Shown: positions 42,701 to 54,700 of the stretch, in pieces
Layout of the letters: each line of letters begins with the position of its first letter
Numbering within the stretch: position 1 is the stretch's first letter
Translations under genes and position numbers: made by a program
Source: Manduca sexta
Lineage: Eukaryota > Arthropoda > Insecta > Lepidoptera > Sphingidae
Direction of reading: 5' to 3'
DNA length: 64,000 nucleotides
Assembly (NCBI RefSeq): GCF_014839805.1
Contig: NC_051119.1
Span: 7,247,245 to 7,311,244 of the forward strand
Notes under the pieces: generated by a model
Seen by the model: the letters and a program-made list of their open reading frames with translations, nothing else
The model's database searches: none
Told to the model about the DNA's origin: nothing

Positions 42701-45700
42701 TCAAATATTCGTATAGGTAAAGGTCTTGGGAAATATAAAAATTTATAACTGCAAAACGTCACTCCAACTGAATGGAAAACAAATTAATGTATTGATGACT
42801 CAGCTATTTTTGCTACAGTAAAGAGGTGTCTTAACTTGGTGGGACATAAAGATTGTTTTAGTTTATTGTATGTCAAATCTATACTAAGAAAACAGAAGAG
42901 TTTGTTTGTTTCTTTGAACGTGCTAATCTCAGGTACTACTGAACCGATTATGAATTTCTTTTCACTATAAGGAAGCTGCATTACTCTTGATTTTTAAGTT
43001 TTATTTAATTTAATATTTACCTAAGTCGGAAAGTAACGCTGCACTCATTTAACTGATGACATTGATGTATATTCTATAGACCCGAACGTCCATGCTATTT
43101 GCTTAAAATCTGAACTAAAATGGCGACCAAAACGTCACTGTTATAATCTATTTATTCAATTGTACAACAAGTAAGTTTACTTATTTGACTAATAAGTACT
43201 TATTTTTTATTCACATCCAGATTTTCACTTAGACTCGCATTTTTATATTATGAGCGCTACTCCGTACACTACCAAAAGCATCAATATTAACACCATACTA
43301 AAATCAATTTGAATGGATTATAGTTCAATTCAGTTGATCACAATGAATGTTCGGAACGCCAAATCTAGTACGTAGTACATACATATCGATGACTGATGAT
43401 TAGTTGTAAGTTGTAGCAGCTGAATTGTCAGTTTCACAATAATTATACAAACATTTATAGTTTACTACTATATTATGTAGTTAAATGAGTTGTATGAACA
43501 GACTTAAAACAGCCCGCACTTTACAATCCATTCAATCAGCATTCAATTGCTCTCCGAAGCGTAATGGGAATAAATTTTCGTTTTACATCCGGGAGTCATT
43601 GAACTGAAGCATTTGTTGCTTATAAAGCATTGGTTCTACCGACGAGTCCGCATGGAATTTTATTTTTATTATAAGTACAACGTACTATCACTAGGGTCCT
43701 ATTTACATTGCGTTAATAAATGAGTTTTAAAGGTAAAGAAATAACATTGTGCCAAAAAATTATTGATAACTAAAATTATTTGATACGTGAAACAAGCCCA
43801 AGTCGTTCGTAAGTCAATTAGATTAAAGGTCATTTTTAACAATAAGGCAGAAATATTTAAGCATAATCTATAATTCAATTAAAAGATAAAATATTTCCAA
43901 TAAGGAAGTATAATTAATTTAATTGTTAAGAATTTAAGGAATAATCAATGTGTAAATCAATAAGCGCAAGTAAGCGGCGATAGCCTAGTTGGGTGTGGAA
44001 CGGATTGCTGAGACGAATGTCCGCAGGTTCAAATCCCAAGGGCACATATCTGAATTTCTAAAATTATGTGTGTATTCTTTGTGAATTATTGCTTGCTTTA
44101 ACGGTGAAGGAAAACATCGTGAGGAAACTTACATACCTGTAATGTTTTCTATAGGATTTTTGAGGGTGTGTGAACTCTACCAATCCGCACTAGGCCAGCT
44201 TGGTGGACTAAGGCCTAATCCCTCTCAATAGTAGAGAAGGCCCGTCCCCAGCAGTGGGACAGTATATACAGAGCTGATATTATTAAATCAAAAAGCCACG
44301 TGCATATAATAATTAATTAGAACTGTTGTTTTGTTTTCCTTAATGTTCAGTTGATAATTGAAGAAATAAACATACCGACATACATTGACGCATTACACCG
44401 ACATTTATGTCAAGAAATCTTAATTATCGCATCATCCGGTAATTAAAAATATAACCATCATTTCATATTTTTAGACGATCATAAAAAATACTGCAAAAAA
44501 GCGGGAAACGAATTTCTTTTTTTAAACTCGGGGCTAGAGTCGTCTGTACAGTCCAGAGACGAATAATGACGCAGGAAATTATGTTCAAATAAAAAAAAAA
44601 CATGTTCTTAAAAAAGTCGGATTGAAAAAAGGCGACATCGATTTTTTTATTTATGCCAAAGCTGTCTTGAGTCTAGTAGAGAATGTTTTAAGGTGTCACA
44701 CAAGAACTGAAAATAGGGTATTTGACTTTGTTTAGTTTTGTGGATTTTTTTTATATGTTATAGCAATTAGAAACAGTATTAAAATTCGATTAGAAATGAC
44801 GCAGTAATTCAAATTACAAATATTGCCATGCAGAAGTGGGCGTGGAGTCCGGTATCGCTTCATCTCTTTCTTTCGTACGCATCGTAATCCGCTGACGTCA
44901 CGTGCAAGTATTTCGTCCCTTTTCTGTTTTTAATACTCACCGCTACTCCCAAATTTCAATGGCTTATAACTTATAGATTTTTAACAAGATTTCAATGATT
45001 TTTCTGTGTTAGAATTTATACGACGTATGTTTTATAAAAGTCTTAAATAAAATAATATTCAATTGAAAGCGAGGTGTTTTGAATGTTATCATTGATAAGA
45101 CTATCAACTGATTATGCGTGATAGTAGTACATTCGATATAAATTATACGCAGGTGTTTTTATAGGTGCGCGGCAAAGCGACCTCTCTGCACCTGATGGTA
45201 AGTGGATTGGGGTTCAATAGAATGCCGACTGACGAGAGATGATTACCCCTCGGCAGTCGACACAATTATGCCGGCCTGTTGGAACCGGATATACACAGGC
45301 TGATCCCGGAACGCGACACACTTACGTGGGCCATTATGGCAGGTTTAAAAACCTTGTGTTTGATGGTCACTTTTCGAGTGGATATAAAATATATCCTACC
45401 ACTAGCAATATAACCGTATATATTATAACCGTCTGTAAATGCATTGTTTTGGTCTCGTTCCAGGAATTTTTCGCATGGAATTCTTTGACGTACAAACAAC
45501 ATACATTATTGTAATTATACCGTAATTTGTGTTTCACCTATCCTTGAACGTACAGTCGGCCACAAAAGTGTTTAAACACATTTAAAACTTTAAAGCACTA
45601 CTACACGTCAAAATATACTATTTCTTTGTCTACAATAAAGTAAGCGAATGGAGTATAATTAGTACTAAAATAAAAGTAATTTTAGTCAATAAAATGAATG

Positions 45701-48700
45701 TTGAAAGGACACAAAAATTTAAAGGCGACTTTAATTTTGAATTTGTTCAACTACTTTTGTTGCTGACGGTACCGGAAACTAATTATTACACGTGACTCTA
45801 CCTGCCTGTCTTTCAGTATAAAATCATATTAATAAATATTGCCCAAGAACAGTACCTACAACTTCTTAGTTTTTTCTATTTATATATAAAAAATAGGCCC
45901 AATACTTCCAAAGATGTAATCAAAATCTCAAACTTACCAATATTTCTTTGATATTATTGTAAGTATAAAAACATGATATAGGTAAAATCTACCTAAGCAA
46001 TTTGGTAATTAAATACAGTGTTTGCAATTACTTATTTCGAAATCTCGGGGAATCCGCGGGCTTCGTCGGGGAATTACCTGAGAATTACATAAGTATTGAT
46101 GTATTCGGCATTAATATCAGAGTAGATTCGTTAAGTTACAATTTTCCTACTGATAATAAATGTGGGCTGAATGTTTGGGTTTCCTGGGTGCACTGATGAT
46201 TTAAAAAAATATAACTGCAAGATGGCGGGCTCGCGGGAAAACAGTATGAAAAGAGGCGGAAAAAATATTATTAGTTTTAAAAGTGGTAAAGTTGTTTAAT
46301 TAATCCTGTATCCCGATTTTACATACTTATATGTTCTTATCCAATTGTAATAAAGATCAAGAACGCTTGCAGATTACGCAGACTCGACGTCCGTCTCTGC
46401 AAATTATACGTCTGTTATACAATGAATTAAATAAGTGTTCATCGACAAAGACGCGCAGTACCACAACAATGTACAGTCAGACACAAAAGTAGATAAACAA
46501 ATTCGAAACTTTAAAACTCTTCTACACGTTACATTCAATCATAATATTATGATTTTTTCTTTATCTAAAAAAAACCTTATGAATAAGTATATTATTGAAG
46601 AAAAAATGTCTGTTGTTACGGACATAAAAGTCAAAGCCCCTTATTCATAGACGTTGTTTATTTGAAGACGGAGTATCGCTGTGATAACAAGTCTGTTTCT
46701 CAGTGCTGATGGCATGGCAGCCTTCGCAGTGCATAGCCATTACACCGTTGTCATTGGCTAATATTGTTGTATCTCAATATCGTCTCGTCCTTAGATAAAA
46801 AACGTCTATGAATACAAGGGAAAGAGTTTAATGCAATTTGAAATTTTGAATTTATTCAACAGCTTTTCTTGCTGACTGTACGTTGTATACTTCGGTAAGA
46901 CAAGGCAATTTGTTCGTGTTTATGCAGTTTTTCCTTTTGCGAGGTGCGGTTTGCACATCCGTCATTGTCAAGGAATTATTTGGGTAACATTTTTGACATG
47001 TGAAATCAAGTTTTTATTTTTATTATATTATATCTACTGAGTACTGACAGTTTCATAGCAGTATATTACTGGTGGTAGGTCTCTCATATGTGAGAGTCTG
47101 CCTGGGTAGGTACCACTGCAATATCTATTTCTGCCGTCAAGCAGCAGTGTGTAGTCACTATTATGTTCCGTTTTCAAGGACATTGTAAATTGTAGCCAGT
47201 ATAACTACTAGACATAATAAGACTTAACATCTCATGTCTCAGGATGGCGAGCGCAGTGTAATACCAAACAACAATTTGTAATTCAAGGTGTTTCTACTAT
47301 TTATGGGCGGTCGTATCGCTTACCATCAGGCGAATGAGCTCGTTTCATCATTCAAAGCAATAAAAAAAAAATATACTTATTACATTCGTACTCGGCAACA
47401 GTTTCTGCATGAAGCCTAACAAATAAAGTACTTAATCCCTACGAGGGTCGGTTTTATCAAAACAAATATTTATTTAATTAAACTAGGATACAGTTATCTC
47501 GTGGAAAATACGCGCGACAATAACAATGGTGTTTTTGAAGCGAGAAACTTAATTATCTAATGCCTGAACTAAAATTGTCGTATACTAATTATTAACACAC
47601 AACACACACACACACACAACATCACGCATTTTATCCCCGAAGGGGTATGCAGAGGCGCAACCAGGGCACCTACTTTTCGCCAAGTATATTCCGTCCCATG
47701 ATATGATAGGGGGCGAGCCTATCGCCATTACAAATTAAGTACTTCACTACATAGTATAAAACAAAGTCACTTTCTCTGTCCCTATGTCCCTCTGTATGCT
47801 TAAATCTTTAAAACTACGCAACGGATTTTGATGCGTTTTTTTTTAATAGATGTTATGTTATTTTGTTATGTTATACCCGTGCGAAGCCAGAGCGGGCCGC
47901 TATGTTTTTATATACAACGTTCACAGTTTTTCTGTATTGTATTTAGTATCAGCATTGCACCCGTGCGAAACCGGGGCGGGTCGCTAGTAGTATTATATTG
48001 AGCAAATGCAAAATCCCCACCGTTGTCCACGAATATAAGTAGTATTATTATTTAAATTAAACTATTTTACGGATTTTATCACGGTTTTTAACGGTTTAAA
48101 ACCACAATAAAATCCGGAAAATAGTTTAATTTAAATGCCTAACATTCGCGTAAACATAAGAAATCATTAGTATTATTATTATTAAGAGACTATGCTAGGT
48201 ATACTTATAGGTACTAAGGAGACACAAAGAGTGTCTGAGAGAACTTATTTGACCATCTAAATAGTAATTTAATGCCTAAATTCTTTAACAAAAAACAATA
48301 AGGTAGTAAAACATAACGCCTAGATAATCCGAAGTCCAAAGTCCATACATTTATAAAAACAAATTTTATGTTCTAAGCAATAAAACATATTGTTTATTTT
48401 TCCATTTCACGGATAATAGTATTTGCTGAACAATTTGTAATGCCAACCGCTACAATTGCAAACAGGAAAAATATCACCAAGTCAAACTACGTATTCCAAT
48501 TACTTAATCATACTATTTCAATAATATATCCAATTTCCTGTGGTTGCAATGTTGTTATTTATTTTAATACTAACACCTCGCTTTGGTTTTGCATGAGTAG
48601 CCAGTTTATAGCCATGAATTCTGGTCAAATTACTCTTAAACTTCACTGGATCAACCGCTGGGCTAATGTGTAGATTACTTAAAAACTTTATACAAATCGG

Positions 48701-51700
48701 TCCAGCCGTTTTAGAGAATTTAGGGAATATACCAATGGAAAAGGTTCCATATAAGCAAATTCCTGTCGACCTCCCTTTCATAATTAATGTAAAATCTAAT
48801 TATGATTAGAACGATTTGCAGACCATTTATGCGTATTGTTAGTACTTTGTTGTGTTAAGTTTCCTTTCGCATAAGTTTCCCCGCCGCCACTGGATCATAT
48901 ACACATTTATTTTTATGTAAGTATACAGAGTGGTGACGACATAACGACATTAAATGAAAACACGAACCCCACTAGTTGATCAAAACACTCTAAAATTATC
49001 AAAAAAGTTATTACGCAAAACTACAAGAATCTAATTTTTCAAACAAACTAAATGCGAAAATAATCTAAATTAAACATACCAGCCTTTATAATATTGTTTA
49101 TTAACCTCATCTGACCTGTAGGCACTGCACGTAAGAGGCGTACGTACGTACTTATTTGGCGGTCCCTTTTGGGCGTAAAGTTTCATTCATGAACGTAATC
49201 TAAAAATTGTGGTCATGGTCACTAGGTTCACATTTCATGTAAACACTTGAACATTTAATCAAAACTAATATACACGCGTACGAACTACAAAAGAAATGCC
49301 GACAAGGTGTCGGCCGCCGCGCCGCGCAGCATCAGCTGATGTGCGTCTTACAACTTACATTATGATATTTTTTTAATAATATTGAATTTTGTTTCTAATT
49401 AATAGTTTAGTTTATCTATCCATACGTAACGCTGTATAAGAACGTTCTCTTCTTTCGAAGAGCTAATCATTCGATCGCGCTGTCTTCGTTTTCGGTAGCG
49501 CTTCCCTTACACCGGGTATTTTTGCCGACACTTACCTACATGTTTAGACAAAAATGTCGAATTGACAACGTAGCTATCTTACCAGTTTACAAAACAAGTG
49601 GTGCGCCTCGGCAATCTCTCTTTGCTAATAATAATAATGTTATCTTTATTGTGATTAGGTCTAAATACAACCAGCAATACAATAAAATATTGTAATATTA
49701 TTTCTGAGTAGCGAGTAGCACATTGTATTTATTTGTATTACGCATGTAGGTAAATGAAATTGTTTTGAGGTGAATGACCTAATGAACTTGCGTGGCTAAA
49801 TCGTAATGCATGTACATCATGTTCTAAAATCGTTAAAGTAAAAAATAATTCCTGCGGCTAAACCATTGATTGTAATTTGATAATTTTTGGTATACGAACT
49901 ACTAACGTGATACTCGGTATATGGTTTCATTTAATGTCGCTATGTCGTCACCACCCTGTATAGACAAATTATAAAACAGTCTTTGCTAGCGACCCCGTGC
50001 ATGTCAATTTTCATAAATTGCACGAAAATTTTCATCATCTCTCTTTGATAGCATTATTTGACAATTGGATAAGAAGTACCACCTAACTGAAGAAATGTTT
50101 GTCTTACTCACTTAAGAAGAGCTCTCTTTTTATTTGAATGAAACATAAGTGTCTAAAGACAAATATATCAATAGAGGTGAATACATTTTTTGTCTTGACA
50201 TACATGTATGCGAGTGTGGTCGACTTTATTTGAAGGCATTCTATCTCTGCTCCATGAAAAGAAGCTATTCCTACTTCCAACGCCGAAAACACATCCATGA
50301 TTACATATATAGGCATCATGAATTCCTTTTTCAGGGCTAGGTAGAGGTGTACACCCACATTTCGTCAACTATGTAGTTTATTTTTTATTTTTTGTATGCG
50401 CGCGGTAAACTAATCCCATTGCACCTGATGGTAAGTGAAGTGAGGTCCAATAGAATGTCGACTGACGAGAGATGATTACCCCATGGCAGTCGATACAATT
50501 ATGCCGGCCTGGTGGATATATACAGGTTAATCTCGGAACACAATACACTTACGTAAGCCACTATGGCCGGTTTTAACACCTCGTGTACAATGGTCGATCT
50601 ATCCACGATTCCTCAGATGTTATCTATATATTTTATAGTAAACAGCAATAACTGTCATATCGAACAAAGGTTCTTGAATGGCACATTGCATTCTCTATAT
50701 ACATTATATACGTATTACAGCAGATGAACTCTCTGTAAGCCGATTGTTCGCAATGAGGTACATCGCTCAGTTTATCTGTCATTACGTAATAACCTTTATC
50801 ACTTTGACCTTACGGTCGCAAGAAATGTACACACACATAACTTATGACTTGAGTTAAAACTACGCCTTTTACTACCGCTTCATACATGTTTGTTTTGACA
50901 CGTATGTGCAAATTTGATACGAAAATACTATCTAATCGCCAGTAACTTGCTGGTGGTAGGAAATTTATATAAAACCGGATAGCGACCACCGTACACAACG
51001 TGTTAAAATCTAAACCCACAGTGGTCCAAGTGTGTAGCGTTCTGGGATCAGCCTGTGTCAAGTATACGGTTTTAAACAGGGCCCTTATTCTGGGCACTTA
51101 TTCTGTATGATTGTGTAAACGCGTAACGCGGCCGTGTCATGTTATCTCCGAGAAATGTGCGTGGAATGGTATTCTGTAAGTCATATTTCTATAGTCCTAA
51201 ACATGATGCGTTGTGTTACGTGCTTGTTACGCACTGTTATAATAACGTGCGAGATAGAGAATAAGGCCCCAGGCCGGCATAATTGTGTCGATTGACGGGA
51301 GATAAATATTTCTCGTCAGTTAGTACTATCTGGATCCCAATTCACTCACTATATTATGCAGTAGGATAATTTTCCATGCCCCTATAAAAATTATCACAAT
51401 ATAAATATATTAGGTTATATTGACCGCAAGGAAACGTCAAATTATGTAGATGTGAGAGACGATGCTTTATGGACCCGAAACTAACTGATATATATATTTT
51501 TTCTCCTTTCCCCTATTTCTAGAATAAGGCCTGTTTTTTATCTTATCTTTTATTATACTTTACAACTATTTTACATCTTATTGCTATTGGTTTATTTTCC
51601 TACTGTATTTAAAACTAATTAAATATAATCTTAAAATAACTGATATATTGACAGTAACAGTCAAAGATACTATTACTATTATCAAACTTGTGACTTTCTG

Positions 51701-54700
51701 TTGTGACAACTCTTATGGCTTTTATTTTAGCTCTTCCTTTTACAATTCGTGAAGTAGCTGAATGTATACACATATCGAGTTAAAGAAATAAATATCACAA
51801 TATTCACTTCCGAGTACTGTATTATTTTTATAGCTTAATTATTATGCCGAATACTGTACAGGATATATCGAATTACTGCGAAGAATTTCACAATTAATTA
51901 TGTTTGCGCAACAGATAAGTGTGCAATTGGTATTAAGCAATGTTGGAATATAAGATAGGGCGCGTCAGTTCCTAAAACTGTGATATCTGTCGGTTCGGTT
52001 GAAACCCAGAAGTTGTCATCTTTGAAAAATTTCATAATTGATCAAACTTATGATAGAGAATTAATGAATGAATCATTTATTAGCAACCATCGATATACTT
52101 ATACGTACAACGTACTAGATTTGGTGTTTCGAACATTCATTGTGTTCAACTGAATTGAACTGTCATCCATTCAAACTGATTTTAGTATGGGGTCAATATT
52201 GATGCTTGCGGTTGTGTACGGAATGGCGCTCATAATATAAAAACGCGAATCTAAGTGTAAACCTGGATGTGAATAAAAAATATAAGTCAAATATGTAAAA
52301 TTATTTGTTGTTCATATATAAATACACAACGTGACGTTTTGGTTGCCATTTTAGTTTAGATTTTAAACAAAAAGTTTATATGGATGTTCGTGTCTATAGA
52401 GTATACGTCAATATTAGCAACAAATAGTGATGGCTATTACAGATCCTGTAATAGCCATCCCGGCTATACAGTTGGGAGTGAAACGGACTCCCGAGACGAA
52501 TGTCCGCAGGTTCAAAACCCAAGGACACGCACCTCTGACTTTTTTAAATTTATGTGTGTATACTTTGTGAATTATCGCTTGATTTAACGGTGACGCAAAA
52601 CATCGTGAGGTAACGCGCATATCTGAGGAGTAATTTTCTATAAGAATTTTGAAGTTATATGAAGTCTGTCAAATCCCCACTAAGGATGGTGGACTAAGGT
52701 CTATTCCTTTTGATAGTAGAAGCCCGTGCCCAGCAGTGGGACAGTATATAATACAGGGCTGATATTATTATATAATAGCGGTCCCTGATTAACAATTTTC
52801 TCAAATATATAATAATTTTTGATCAATCAACCTACTACTTCGTGACGTAATTTTTTTGTTTTAGTATCAACTTCTATTCACAGTTTGCTCGATTGCTGGT
52901 TTATCTTGCGGAGTTGTGTACTTTCCTAATGCCTTCTTAATCTTATTATATTAAACAATGTCGCAAATGTGGAAGGTTAGTAAAATGTTTGATTGTAAGA
53001 GAAAACACAGAAACCACTAGATTTGGATGATACTTAGAGGAAGTTGCAATTGACTTAACATTTTTTATATCAGAAAGCAGGAATAGGAAGAGTCTTTCAC
53101 AAGGACAGCAGCTAATCTCTCTATCTATATTCTGACGTATAAAAGAAAGCCCCCTGCCGCGTCTGTCTGTCTGAACGTGATAAACTCAAAAAATACTGAA
53201 TGGTTTTTCATAACAATTGGTATGGAGAGTTTGAGACGTTGGGAAAGACATAGGTTTCTTTATCCCGAGAAATTATTTAGCTTAGCAGTTTATCTTTGTT
53301 CGATTCGATGTGCTATACCTTATGTTAAATAAAAAAAAAGAGCAAAGTAATAATAAATCAACAATTATTGATCGAACAGTTTTATCTCGGACAAATTACA
53401 ATGCGGGCGCAGCCACGAGCAAAAGCTATTGTATAAATATAAATATATGTATGAATGTTACCTATAGACTCTAAAACAGTTTGAGCGGTTTTTATGATTT
53501 TTTTAGGCGATATTCAGATTAGACTAACGAGTAATCCTACGAAGTTTGGTATAGATCGAACCACCAAATCATCTGACTATAAAAATTAGTGCAACCGTCC
53601 GAAGCGGGGTCATCTCGCTAGATCAAAATAAAAACCCATATCAATACTCTCTGATTTAAACTTTGTTTAAAAAATTAACATCCAAGCTCGCTTTACACCT
53701 TTAGTTTATGTGTCCACGTTTCGTATCTTTATTTATAAATGTTAGCATTCGTACTATAGTGCGCGTCATAATAATACGTTTGTTTACGCTAACTATGCCC
53801 ATTGTTTACGTTTAGTAGAACGAAATAAGCTTTATTTTTGTCTATCACTGCTGTCTATATGGTTTCATGCACGATTGAATTCTATTTTGGATTCATATTA
53901 TCTTTATGCATTTACACCGTTTACGTATTATCATCCTTCGTGTCTTGGTTTATCGCTTGACTGTCTTTATTGAGTATTATCTTTTACTTAATATGTATAG
54001 TTTTAGCATCCCTATGATGTTGTGAATCTGCAGATACAAATATGTTTAAAAATAAATACTTAATTTATTTTTTCGAAGCTCTTTTGAATCGTGTATCTAT
54101 CTCCACTAAATACTTCCACTATGCGTTCCGTGGAAGAAGTCCCTTGTCATAAAATACCAATAACAGATAAAGATTGCGTGAGTATGGAACTCAGAAACAT
54201 CAATTTATAACAAACATACTTACTAAAAGTAATTGAATACTTGGTCATTTATAATTTTTACCTACTTTAGAGCCAAATATAATATTTATTTTTCTTTTAC
54301 AGCGCAAGATAAAGTAAAAGAAAAGGATGATCTTCAAGACTACTACGATGATTACTATGACTACGATTTCTTAAATAAACAAGGAATAAAGCTGGATAAA
54401 GAGTTAAAGGAAGCTAAAGATAGTCAGGTCGAGGAGAGCAAAGAAGAAGTAATTGATAAGGCGAGTGGTGAAAGTCAAAACATTGAAAGCATCGAGACAC
54501 TTGCAAGAGATGCTGAAGATGGCAAGAAAGACGAAAGCTCAAAAGATAGTGCTGAAACTAGGGCAAAAGAAGCTAATGAGGACTACGCGTTACTGTGGGG
54601 TGATGAACATGCACCTTTACAACCACCTATCGCAGACGATAAGGCTATATTCGACGAGACTCAGGAGCTTTTGAACGAAGATGACGATGTCAATGACTTC

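Larger units (their letters stand above)
39710..54302. other. 14.6-kb first intron of the CUB-protein gene
   Basis: No other exon recognised. Most of the intron consists of MITEs, SINEs and repeat A copies, several nested in one another; these are listed separately. The rest, including 41374-42840, 43390-43974, 44290-45160, 49960-50390, 51370-52060 and 52780-53100, is AT-rich with nothing recognised. Confidence 0.7.

Noticed and set aside
54233..54302. Start of the acidic protein inside the open frame before 54303
   Set aside because: The acceptor TTTTACAG at 54302 and the phase-matched signal-peptide exon at 39661 give a better start.
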